From a virus: DNA of 23,281 nt. How positions within the stretch are numbered: position 1 is the first letter of the stretch; each line of letters opens with the position of its first letter. Both the position numbers and the translations under genes were made by a program. Location of the stretch: the IMG/VR virus record IMGVR_UViG_3300042261_002388, positions 1 through 23,281 of that record; one strand, 5' to 3'. Shown in pieces: positions 6,496 to 13,566 of this stretch. The notes beneath the pieces are model-generated. The model was not told the DNA's origin. It did no database searches and saw nothing but the letters and a program-made list of their open reading frames with translations.

Positions 6496-7794
6496 ATGTT
6501 CGAAGGGTTAAGACACTTAATTGCACCCCCGGTGCCTACAGCACCGGAGGCGCCCAAGCCAGTCACCCAAATCGTGGGCGGTGGCAATGCAGGGAAAGAG
6601 GAATACCGGCGCCTCGGTTTCATGGGTGACAAGAGCAGCCACATTACACAGGTAAAGAAGTGGCGTGGCATGTATCGCCGTGGTGGCCCAGCCGCTGCGT
6701 GTATTGACGCATTCCCGCAGTTCGTATTATCCAACGGATACGAGTTCTGTTGTGAAGAGGGGATGGAAGACCTTAAGGACAAGGTCGTTGAGTGGGCCGA
6801 CCAGCCCCATGTGAATCTAGACAGTATTATTTGGCAAGGTGTATTAGATGCAGTCATCTGTGGAACAGCATTCCAAGAAATCATCCCCGACTCTGGACAG
6901 CGCGGTGTCTGGGGTGTCATACCTCGCGACGCCTCCAGTTTCGAAATGGTGTATGACGACTACGGTCGAATTGCGCACTATATTCAAATCGTTGACGAAG
7001 GACTCTACGGTCTTGACCGTAGAATTATCCAAATACCAAAAGAACGGCTATTATCAATCTCACTCTTCCCAGTCCCTGGAGACATGTACGGTGCATCCCT
7101 TGTGGAGCGCGCCCATGACGACATAATGCGCGACTGTGACATGGTGGAATCCATCACCTGTGGTGTCCACCGTCACGGCACAGCCAAGAACCAGGTAAAG
7201 ATTGGACAGCCGGGTGACAACATTGCACCTGAGGACATGGATGCTGTGCGCCGTGAATACGAGCACGTGGGTCCAAAAAACGACTGGATTACTGGTCCCG
7301 ATGTCTCTATTACACCGGTCGACTCGACCTTATCGAACCTTGAGACGTATAGCAACATTACGCTGCAGAGAGTGGCAGCGGCGTTTGGTATCCCTGATGA
7401 ACTCCTCGGACTCGGTCGTGGAACTACAGAGGCTACAGCAACAGTTCGAATCCGTGCCTTTCACGGAATCATTACCACAATTCAGAACATTGTGGCAAGA
7501 ACCTATACCCAGGCAGTCATCGACCGCATAACTGGAGTGCCGGGTGCCGTGTGGCTTGAGTTCAACGAAGTCAGCCCAGACGACAAGGTTAAGGAAGCAC
7601 AGTGGATGGCAGCACTGCGCACGGGCATGGACCCCGATGCAGTAGTGCCCGCAGACTGGGCCCGCGAACATCTGGGTATCCCACCCGAGGAAGATATCCT
7701 GAAGCAGGGCGAAGAGGAGATGAAACCGTATGTCCCCAGCATTGAGGAAAGCCCAGAAGCCCCAGCCTATCAGGGCGGACCCAGCGGGCTTTAA
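6496..7794 (+). CDS. Portal protein (432 aa)
   Basis: Forms the dodecameric ring at the capsid vertex through which DNA passes. The position directly after the large terminase, the length and the C-terminal pattern (RVAAAFGIPDELLG, then a long helix around FHGIITTIQNIVARTYT) are typical of portal proteins. ATG 6496 is preferred because GAGGAG lies 7 nt upstream; a GTG at 6472 would add eight residues and overlap the terminase. The C-terminal 30 residues are Glu/Pro-rich. The start of the next gene lies inside its last 65 bp. Confidence 0.93.
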   Translation: MFEGLRHLIAPPVPTAPEAPKPVTQIVGGGNAGKEEYRRLGFMGDKSSHITQVKKWRGMYRRGGPAAACIDAFPQFVLSNGYEFCCEEGMEDLKDKVVEWADQPHVNLDSIIWQGVLDAVICGTAFQEIIPDSGQRGVWGVIPRDASSFEMVYDDYGRIAHYIQIVDEGLYGLDRRIIQIPKERLLSISLFPVPGDMYGASLVERAHDDIMRDCDMVESITCGVHRHGTAKNQVKIGQPGDNIAPEDMDAVRREYEHVGPKNDWITGPDVSITPVDSTLSNLETYSNITLQRVAAAFGIPDELLGLGRGTTEATATVRIRAFHGIITTIQNIVARTYTQAVIDRITGVPGAVWLEFNEVSPDDKVKEAQWMAALRTGMDPDAVVPADWAREHLGIPPEEDILKQGEEEMKPYVPSIEESPEAPAYQGGPSGL

Positions 7795-8503
7795 GGTTGT
7801 TGAGAAGGCCAATGCGCGAATACTCATTGGCCTAGTCGATGACTTTGCTGAACTGGTGATGCGCGGGGTCAAACAGCGTGACCCCCGCTCACTGGCCGAC
7901 CCAATGCCCGAGATGACGGCGTTCTCCTTACGCCTTGTGCAGGATGTCGAAAAGGTAATCGACGACTTGGCCGCACTGCCTGCCGCAAAGAAGATGACCG
8001 AGCAGGCAATGGCTCATGGGCGCAAGTGGGCAAACAAGAGCATGCGTGCTGTGGGGGTGCCCATTCCAGACACGCCAAGCCCCTTTCTTTTGCCTCCAGA
8101 GCAAAGATTGGTAGAACTATCTACGCAGAAGACTTACAGCGAAATAAAGGGCTTAACAAACGACGCATCGAAGAGATTGAGCCGAACACTGACGGAGGCA
8201 TACTCCAAAAGTGAAAACATCAACCAAATCGCCAAGCGCGTTAAGGTAGCCACTGATTTCAGCCGCAACAAGGCAATCACTATCGCCCGCACGGAATCGC
8301 TGCGTGCAGGCAACGAAGCAGCCGTTGCGCGGTATGAAGCGCACGGTATAGAACAAGTCGAATACGTTGCGGCACTCGATGACCGCGTGTGTGAAGAGTG
8401 CGAAAGCCTGCACGGTAACATTTACGAACTCGGTAGTGAGCCCGACTTGCCAGTTCATCCGAACTGTAGGTGCACTTACGTGGCAGTAGTAGAGAGGGAG
8501 TAA
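7730..8503 (+). CDS. Mu gpF-like minor head protein (257 aa)
   Basis: Minor head morphogenesis protein of the Mu gpF family, usually next to the portal. The C-terminal motif is clear: IARTES (about 186-191) and then C221-x2-C224, H228-G229, H243-P244-N-C246-R-C248, a probable zinc-binding site conserved in the family. The N-terminal 150 residues are helical. The start at 7730 lies in the portal gene and has GAGGAG at 7714-7719. The exact role in head assembly is not settled for the family. Confidence 0.92.
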   Translation: MSPALRKAQKPQPIRADPAGFKVVEKANARILIGLVDDFAELVMRGVKQRDPRSLADPMPEMTAFSLRLVQDVEKVIDDLAALPAAKKMTEQAMAHGRKWANKSMRAVGVPIPDTPSPFLLPPEQRLVELSTQKTYSEIKGLTNDASKRLSRTLTEAYSKSENINQIAKRVKVATDFSRNKAITIARTESLRAGNEAAVARYEAHGIEQVEYVAALDDRVCEECESLHGNIYELGSEPDLPVHPNCRCTYVAVVERE

Positions 8504-8504
8504 T

Positions 8505-9311
8505 ATGGCAAATACACCTTATAACCCACTGGGCGGCACAACGCGCACCGTTGACCCAACGATGGATTTCGGCAACGCAATCTCCCGCGGGTATGTATAC
8601 GGGCACTCGCGATTCAGCAAGAACGGCTACAACATGGACATCGACAATGCGGAGGAAGACATTTGGTTAGTCGGCGGCACATACGTCTGGCCAGCAGCAG
8701 CCCAGCAGATGGAGGTAGTGTCAGACAGTGCTTCTGATGCTGCTGCTGGCACAGGCGTTCGCTCGGTGCGTATCGGTTACCTTGACACTAATTACGTGGC
8801 TAGGACCGAAGTGGTTACGCTCAACGGCATAACCGCAGTGCCAACCGTGGCAACTAACATCCTACGTGTTAACACATTCCGCGTAGAGACAGTTGGAAGC
8901 GGCGGCAAGGCAGCGGGCAACATTGACATCAGACACTTGTCTGACACACCAATCTACTCGCGCATAGCCGCGGGCTACACCCGAGCGCGTAACACTGCGT
9001 ATTGCGTGCCTGATGGTTATGAACTTTACATCACGCAGATAACCTATGCGTCAAACGCAACGGCATCTGGGCACTTTACACGATTCACGTTACGCTCTGA
9101 TTACGATGAGTTAGACGATACAGTTAATGGCATCTTCTTCCCGTTCTCGGAAATCGTGGTTGGTGAGGGCACATTCACAATCCAGTACCCCATCCCAATG
9201 CGGTTCCCAGAGCACAGCCGATTAATTGTATCTGGCGTTGGCGAGGCGCCTAACGTTAACCTAGTGTGTGCTTCACAGTATCGCGGATACCTGGTGGCGC
9301 ATCATGATTGA
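8505..9311 (+). CDS. Virion structural protein of unknown role (268 aa)
   Basis: GAGGGAG just upstream gives a strong ribosome site, 1 bp after the gpF-like gene. The protein is beta-rich with little charge. Residues 50-115 (DIWLVGGTYVWPAAA, later AAGTGVRSVRIGYLD and VVTLNGITAV) look like repeated beta hairpins, and the second half (CVPDGYELYITQITYA, later IPMRFPEHSRLIVSG) like a jelly-roll or knob. I recall similar sequences in many virus contigs without a defined function. From composition and place it is probably on the outside of the head or neck, for example a decoration or fibre protein. Confidence 0.78.
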   Translation: MANTPYNPLGGTTRTVDPTMDFGNAISRGYVYGHSRFSKNGYNMDIDNAEEDIWLVGGTYVWPAAAQQMEVVSDSASDAAAGTGVRSVRIGYLDTNYVARTEVVTLNGITAVPTVATNILRVNTFRVETVGSGGKAAGNIDIRHLSDTPIYSRIAAGYTRARNTAYCVPDGYELYITQITYASNATASGHFTRFTLRSDYDELDDTVNGIFFPFSEIVVGEGTFTIQYPIPMRFPEHSRLIVSGVGEAPNVNLVCASQYRGYLVAHHD

Positions 9312-9441
9312 ATGGTTTAAGCAGTTGTTCTTGGGCTTTCCGCTTACGTGTAAGCATAAGTGGTCGATGCCCAAGCAGTTCGTAGTTGACGGTAGAGCAT
9401 TCATCGGGCACAGATGTAAACTGTGCGGCAAGGTTGAGTAA
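9304..9441 (+). CDS. Small zinc-ribbon-like protein (45 aa)
   Basis: Starts in an overlap with the end of the previous gene. After a hydrophobic start (MIEWFKQLFLGF), it has C16-K-H-K-W and, near the end, H36-R-C38-K-L-C41-G-K, so one half-site (C/H) and one CxxC knuckle form a plausible zinc ribbon. It is immediately upstream of another Cys-rich gene. No ribosome site is obvious. It is probably a small accessory protein; its function is unknown. Confidence 0.62.
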   Translation: MIEWFKQLFLGFPLTCKHKWSMPKQFVVDGRAFIGHRCKLCGKVE

Positions 9442-9442
9442 C

Positions 9443-9844
9443 ATGAAGATGCCAATGAAGTGCCGCAAGTGCGGAGGCGCCTGTTGCAAGCAGCGGACCT
9501 CGTTCCACCCAAAGGAGTGGGACACGCTGCACAAGTATGCAACGCAGGAACGTATAGACGCGAAGAATTTCACGTTTATTGGATTCGGGGATGATGGGTA
9601 TTGGTATTCGCTGAACGAAGGCGACTGCCCTGCCTTGACCGAGAACGGATGCGCAATCCCTTACGATGAGCGCGCTCTGTTGTGCAAACTCTATCCATAT
9701 GTTCCGTTCAAAGTTCAGGGCCCAGATGGCCACGTTGTCCAGGAGTTATTCCTGGCTACAAAGCAATGTCCCGCCTGGAAAGAGTTTGGAATGGCCAGAG
9801 AACAAGCAGAGGAGGAACTGAAATGCCACCTAGAAAACAGGTAG
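9443..9844 (+). CDS. YkgJ-type cysteine-cluster protein (133 aa)
   Basis: The pattern C7-x2-C10-x3-C14-C15 with later C62, C70, C81 and C109 matches the YkgJ/UPF0153 family, whose members bind a metal or Fe-S cluster; the biochemical role is not established. CxxCGGxCC near the start and NGCAIPYDERALLCKLYPY (69-87) are the recognisable pieces. I use ATG 9443, since upstream codons in the frame overlie the zinc-ribbon gene. Such a gene in the middle of the head module is unusual; it may modify a virion or host protein, or have been inserted as a passenger. Confidence 0.85.
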   Translation: MKMPMKCRKCGGACCKQRTSFHPKEWDTLHKYATQERIDAKNFTFIGFGDDGYWYSLNEGDCPALTENGCAIPYDERALLCKLYPYVPFKVQGPDGHVVQELFLATKQCPAWKEFGMAREQAEEELKCHLENR

Positions 9845-9984
9845 AACCAGAAGTAGAGGAGCCCGAGGCGGTGACAGAACTGCCCGAGGAATCCCAGATT
9901 GAAAAGCTTGAAAACCGCGTAGCCGTGTTAGAGCGTATAGTTGAGAAACTGTATGGTCATCACTATGGCGGTATCCGAGCGTAA
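9823..9984 (+). CDS. Small coiled-coil protein (53 aa)
   Basis: The ATG has a strong ribosome site (GAGGAGG at 9809-9815). An acidic, Pro-rich first half (EPEVEEPEAVTELPEE) is followed by a short heptad helix (IEKLENRVAVLERIVEKLYG), likely to trimerise or dimerise. It overlaps the YkgJ-type gene by 22 bp and is the last gene before the internal promoter. It could be a small connector or head accessory protein; the family is unknown. Confidence 0.68.
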   Translation: MPPRKQVEPEVEEPEAVTELPEESQIEKLENRVAVLERIVEKLYGHHYGGIRA

Positions 9985-9986
9985 CG

Positions 9987-9994
9987 TTTAAATA
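9987..9994 (+). promoter_or_regulatory. TATA-like box of a probable capsid promoter
   Basis: TTTAAATA lies in a 62-bp gap ahead of the protease gene, just after GTAACG, which could be a weak BRE. If archaeal spacing holds (about 25 bp from box to start), transcription would begin near 10016-10022, about 30 nt upstream of the ATG at 10047. No bacterial -35/-10 pair stands out. This is the only non-coding gap of this size inside the late gene run, so a booster promoter for capsid genes is plausible. Confidence 0.5.
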
Positions 9995-10016
9995 CCCACC
10001 CGGTACGTGTACTGTA

Positions 10017-10035
10017 CTATATACCATTATAGTGG
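10017..10035 (+). promoter_or_regulatory. Second TATA-like box and overlapping dyad
   Basis: CTATATA (10017-10023) lies about 27 bp upstream of ATG 10047, which would give a leaderless transcript; no ribosome site is visible before that ATG, which fits. It abuts an imperfect palindrome CCATTATAGTGG (10024-10035, 10 of 12 positions symmetrical), which could be an operator for a viral regulator. Three GTAC copies lie just upstream (10003-10017). Confidence 0.38.
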
Positions 10036-10046
10036 GATTTACGTCG

Positions 10047-11159
10047 ATGAAGCGTGGCATATGCCACGCATTGGAGGTCCAATTGCCGAAAGTTGAAGGC
10101 GGGCCGAAAGAGCTCAACGACATGCTCGAGACTGTGTATCAGGCAGCGCTGAAGGAATACGATGGCGACGAAGTCAAAGCATCCGCAGCGGCCTGGGCAG
10201 CAGCAGAGAAAGCTGGCTGGCACAAGAACGAGGATGACGAGTGGGTTAAGAAGGAACGCAAAAACGAAGAGGCTTCCCCCATGCGATTGCTGTCAAGTCC
10301 ATTCGACTCGAAGAACGAGAAGATTGAGATTGACGGAGACCTCTTGGTGAAAGGGGTTCGCATGTTAGCCTCTGGCACGTGGACAGACTCCGCAGTGCAG
10401 ACACCGTTGCATTACCCAGCCGCAACGCTGGAGAAGTATGCGCGGAACTGGTCTGACACAGCGGGCTGGACACGTCATACGGGAGGCTTCCCACGAGACG
10501 CTACCGACAAGGTAGCCGAGATTCTCAATCCGCGCTACGAGAATGGCGCGGTTGTAGCAGACATCATGATATACGGCGACACGTCCAAGGGCCGCGACAT
10601 GGCAGCCCAGGTTAAGAAAGGGCGCGTCAAGTATGTCAGCGTTGAGCACACGGGAGATGAAAGGTATAATGCCTCGACCCGCCAGTTGGAAGCGACGTCC
10701 ATTAACTTCTCTGGCTTTGCATTCGTCAACAAAGGCGCATGTAAACTCTGCAGAATTAATGAAGCCGCACCGCTGGAAGCAGTGCAAGATGCACCCGAAC
10801 CAGTGGTGCAGGTAGAAACAATGGACACGAAAGAGTTAGAAGCCAAGGTGGCGGAACCCGTCAAGGCGCCCGTAATCCCTACGGCTGTTGACAACTCTCG
10901 GGAACTTGAACAGGCTGAAGAAATCGCAAAACTTCGTTCTGACCTTGATGCCATGAAAAGCGTCAAGCAGGAACTTGAAGCGATGAAAGTCTTCAAGCAG
11001 GATGTAGAATCTCTTAGAGCGGAGCTCAAAGAGGTTAAGTCCCAGCCGGCAGCGGCACCCGTGGCTGTTGCAGTACCCGTTATCGAAAAGAAGGTTGAAC
11101 ACGTCCCTGAATTCCGTGTCAAGTTTGACAAGAGGGACCGTATAATTTCACAGGAGTGA
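10047..11159 (+). CDS. ChaB-like / prohead protease / scaffold fusion (370 aa)
   Basis: Three parts are visible. Residues 20-70 (PKELNDMLETVY, then ASAAAWAAAEKAGW, then DDEWVKK) match the ChaB-like fold seen in some viral proteins. Residues 95-236 look like a herpes/HK97-type prohead protease: H144 in TRHTGG and S198 in YVSVEH are the likely catalytic pair, with GRDMAAQVKKGRVKYVS giving the typical strand order; the domain ends in C232-x2-C235. Residues 284-332 are a coiled coil suited to scaffolding. The enzyme would cut scaffold and capsid proteins during head maturation. GTG 10032 is an alternative start, but it lies in the promoter dyad. Confidence 0.82.
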   Translation: MKRGICHALEVQLPKVEGGPKELNDMLETVYQAALKEYDGDEVKASAAAWAAAEKAGWHKNEDDEWVKKERKNEEASPMRLLSSPFDSKNEKIEIDGDLLVKGVRMLASGTWTDSAVQTPLHYPAATLEKYARNWSDTAGWTRHTGGFPRDATDKVAEILNPRYENGAVVADIMIYGDTSKGRDMAAQVKKGRVKYVSVEHTGDERYNASTRQLEATSINFSGFAFVNKGACKLCRINEAAPLEAVQDAPEPVVQVETMDTKELEAKVAEPVKAPVIPTAVDNSRELEQAEEIAKLRSDLDAMKSVKQELEAMKVFKQDVESLRAELKEVKSQPAAAPVAVAVPVIEKKVEHVPEFRVKFDKRDRIISQE

Positions 11160-11166
11160 ATAACAT

Positions 11167-11604
11167 ATGACCGCAACAACCCCAGCAGCATTTGACCCCA
11201 AGCCTCGTCAGCTTGGAACCGTAATTGATTGTATCGCAGGCTCTGCAATCCTTGCAGGCCAGGCAGTAGTTATCCCCGCCACTGGCGTGGACTATACCGT
11301 AATTCCGTGCGACTCCGACACCTCCGTTGTCGAGAAGTTCGTTGGCGTTGCACTGTATTCCCAGGCAACCACCGGCGGACACGTCGCGGTTGCATCAGTC
11401 GGCTCTGTAGTCAAGGTCTGCGAGTCTGCAGGCAATGCAATCGACGCTGGCGACAACCTCATGGCTGGTGCAGCAGCAGGCTGTGTCATCACCGCACCCG
11501 ACACCGCAGACTGCGAACTCCTCGGATTCGCCCTCACTGACTTCGCGGCCAACAGCGCAGGCTATGCCGTAATTCAGCCCGGCTACTCACCCAAGGGGGC
11601 CTAA
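11167..11604 (+). CDS. Capsid decoration protein candidate (145 aa)
   Basis: Placed between the protease/scaffold and the major capsid gene, where lambda gpD-type and DUF2190-type capsid-stabilising proteins usually lie. The product is small-residue-rich and beta-rich (AGSAILAGQAVVIPATG, later GNAIDAGDNLMAGAAAG), as in DUF2190 proteins; the G-D-N-L-M-A motif is a good fit. Strong ribosome site AGGAGTGA just upstream. Its codons are as strongly C-ending as those of the capsid gene, implying a high copy number. The family is assigned by pattern and position only. Confidence 0.75.
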   Translation: MTATTPAAFDPKPRQLGTVIDCIAGSAILAGQAVVIPATGVDYTVIPCDSDTSVVEKFVGVALYSQATTGGHVAVASVGSVVKVCESAGNAIDAGDNLMAGAAAGCVITAPDTADCELLGFALTDFAANSAGYAVIQPGYSPKGA

Positions 11605-11610
11605 TCTAAC

Positions 11611-12600
11611 ATGACCGACTCAATGATTCACACCCGCAGGCTTGCACAGTTCCTTGCAATGGATGCAATGGGACCGGCCGAACTGAAACAGACTGCAGAG
11701 AAACTCCCGCGCGAACTCGCCTACCATGACTTTGATGGCAAGGTCCAGAACGCTCGTGAACTGCTCATTTCCGAAGGTATCCAGGGCTCAACCCTTATCC
11801 CGACCGAAATTCTCGCGACCGTCCTTGAGGGCTCCGAGCCCGCAAAGTGTTTCCGTGGCGTCCTCCCCATGTTCCAGATGGCTGGGCAGGTCCTCAAGAT
11901 TCCCTACGGAGAGACTGGCACCTACGCCCCCATCGTTGCAGAAGGCGCCGAGATTCCGATTGAATCCCAGACCTACAGTGTCAACACCCTGACTGCAGCC
12001 AAGTATGCAGTCCGCCCGATGATTACAAACGAGATGATTGAGGACTCCCTCTTCGACATCGTCGCTGGTGAAATCCGCAAGGCAGGGTTCCGCCTTGAGA
12101 ACACCCTCAACCAGGTTGCACTCTCGAAGATTCTCGAGCCCTCTGGCTCCGCGGTTGACTTCGGTGGCGCCGGTGCAAACCTCATGGCCAACACTGCAAA
12201 GGCAGTTGCACAGGTCCAGGGCTACGGCTTCATGCCCGACAAGATTGTTGTCCACCCAACCTTCCACGGTGCAGCAATTGGTGCAGTCTCAACCAACTAC
12301 TTCGATGCAGTCGGTGGCGCACCCTACCAGAACGGCCAGCTTGGCCGCATGCTCGGATGCGACATTCACATGTGCGGTGTTACCGACGACTCCAGCACCT
12401 ACACCTGGGGCTGGGGAACTGACAACTACATCGGTGGCCTCGTCATCGACTCCCGCTCTGCAGGTGCAATCGGCATGCGCCGTGACATCAGCGTAGAGCG
12501 CTTCGCTGACTCAATCCGCGACATGCAGGGCATGTCCGTCTCAATGCGGTTCGACGCCAACGAGACCCTCGCCTACGCAACCTGCAGGCTCCAGTACTGA
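11611..12600 (+). CDS. Major capsid protein, HK97 fold (329 aa)
   Basis: The main shell protein. The position after protease and decoration genes and the length fit. Characteristic parts are the N-arm (residues 1-50), the E-loop region (GETGTYAPIVAEGAEIPIE, 105-123), the P-domain helix (ITNEMIEDSLFDIVAGEIRKAG) and A-domain strands (KIVVHPTF, later IGGLVIDSRSAGAIGM, and near the end SVSMRFDANETLAYA). Codon choice is extreme: no TTA, TTG or CTA leucines, every Asn is AAC and nearly every Tyr is TAC. The ribosome site is weak (GGGGG, 11595-11599), so coupling to the decoration gene is likely. Confidence 0.93.
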   Translation: MTDSMIHTRRLAQFLAMDAMGPAELKQTAEKLPRELAYHDFDGKVQNARELLISEGIQGSTLIPTEILATVLEGSEPAKCFRGVLPMFQMAGQVLKIPYGETGTYAPIVAEGAEIPIESQTYSVNTLTAAKYAVRPMITNEMIEDSLFDIVAGEIRKAGFRLENTLNQVALSKILEPSGSAVDFGGAGANLMANTAKAVAQVQGYGFMPDKIVVHPTFHGAAIGAVSTNYFDAVGGAPYQNGQLGRMLGCDIHMCGVTDDSSTYTWGWGTDNYIGGLVIDSRSAGAIGMRRDISVERFADSIRDMQGMSVSMRFDANETLAYATCRLQY

Positions 12601-12614
12601 GCGGAGTGAGCCAC

Positions 12615-12869
12615 ATGCTCTGCTCCCAGAATTCAGGTAAATACCTTTCTGGGACTTGGCACAAGGACCGTGAACGCGCTGCACAAAATGCGGATGCGTT
12701 CACCTCCGCCGAACTATCCTTTTTAGAAATGGATGGAACCCAGTTAGGACCGAACGGTTACCTTAAGCGGTTTGATTCCACGATGAATGTCGGCACACAA
12801 CCGATTGACCCGCAGGACAGAGAACGTAAGAATTACGACTGGCGTGAGAACCCGGAGGTTAGTGGATGA
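12615..12869 (+). CDS. Small hypothetical head protein (84 aa)
   Basis: ATG 12615 follows GGAG at 12603-12606 by 8 nt; a GTG at 12606 would add three residues and is less likely. The product is polar and probably loosely folded (SGKYLSGTWHKDRERAAQN, later NGYLKRFDSTMNVGTQPIDP). It lies between capsid and connector genes and overlaps the next start by 4 bp. It may be a head-completion or internal protein; I recognise no family. Confidence 0.7.
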   Translation: MLCSQNSGKYLSGTWHKDRERAAQNADAFTSAELSFLEMDGTQLGPNGYLKRFDSTMNVGTQPIDPQDRERKNYDWRENPEVSG

Positions 12870-13240
12870 GCTATTGTTCTACAACAGAGTTGGCAACAGT
12901 TACCAACACAGCAACAAACCGCACGCCCACAGTTCTTCAGGCCATCATTGATGAGGCAGACCGCCAAATCAATGTTTACTGTAAGTCACGTGGAGTCACG
13001 CCTACGGCATGTGATGACACCAAGTCCGCGTCGCTCACGCTGTCTAAAGCGGGGCTTCTGGAACTCGGACTGCAAGAAGGAACACTTCAAATCAGCAATC
13101 AAGACTACTCCTCTAACTTCGACGTTTACTCCGCGGTGAAACAACTGCGAGACTACGCATTCAAAACGCTCGACGATTATATCGCCGACCAAGAGACACT
13201 CGATGAACCACGCCGAAGATTCGTAATGAAGGTGAACTGA
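12866..13240 (+). CDS. Head-tail connector / adaptor (124 aa)
   Basis: Small helical protein in the position of the HK97 gp6-type adaptors that form a ring below the portal. The start MSYCSTTELATVTN and the following helix (TVLQAIIDEADRQINVYCKSRG, 20-41) are typical of this family's first two helices. A strong ribosome site, GGAGGT, lies at 12854-12859 in the previous gene. C-terminal residues 85-124 form a further helix. The precise family is uncertain, but connector function is well supported by place and pattern. Confidence 0.82.
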   Translation: MSYCSTTELATVTNTATNRTPTVLQAIIDEADRQINVYCKSRGVTPTACDDTKSASLTLSKAGLLELGLQEGTLQISNQDYSSNFDVYSAVKQLRDYAFKTLDDYIADQETLDEPRRRFVMKVN

Positions 13241-13241
13241 A

Positions 13242-13556
13242 ATGTCACCTCCAATCTTCGAAGCCCACGTGTGCGAGGCGCACGAGGATTTAATGCGATA
13301 TGTCATTGAAACTCGCAACGATGTTAAGCACCTAGTGAAGAGCATCGACGAGTTACACGAGCACGACAAGCAGTCACGCAAAGAGTGGGAAGCCCGAGAG
13401 GCAGCCGCACTTTCCCGCGTGTCCGCGCTTGAGAAGGTCAACGACGAGAAGATTGGAGAAGAAAGGATTGCAGGTAAATTCAGCGCGGCGGTGGCGTTCA
13501 TAGTCTCACTTGTTGTGAGCCTTGTCGCCGTCGCTGTAGCATGGATTGCAAAGTAG
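13242..13556 (+). CDS. Membrane-anchored coiled-coil protein (104 aa)
   Basis: Residues 15-75 are a long amphipathic or coiled-coil helix (RYVIETRNDVKHLVKSIDEL, later SALEKVNDEKIGEER), followed by one C-terminal membrane helix (about 83-102, VAFIVSLVVSLVAVAVAW). The layout resembles XhlA-type small lysis-associated proteins, but no holin partner is next to it. Ribosome site AAGGTGA (13229-13235). The location between connector and tail tube is one where a membrane protein is not expected. It may be involved in lysis, DNA injection or membrane association of assembly. Confidence 0.75.
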   Translation: MSPPIFEAHVCEAHEDLMRYVIETRNDVKHLVKSIDELHEHDKQSRKEWEAREAAALSRVSALEKVNDEKIGEERIAGKFSAAVAFIVSLVVSLVAVAVAWIAK

Positions 13557-13566
13557 AGGTTATCAC

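Noticed and set aside
10535-11248. Long minus-strand frame opposite the protease gene
   Set aside because: Opposite to a well-supported gene with a ribosome site and domains; Ser-rich low-complexity product typical of antisense reading.
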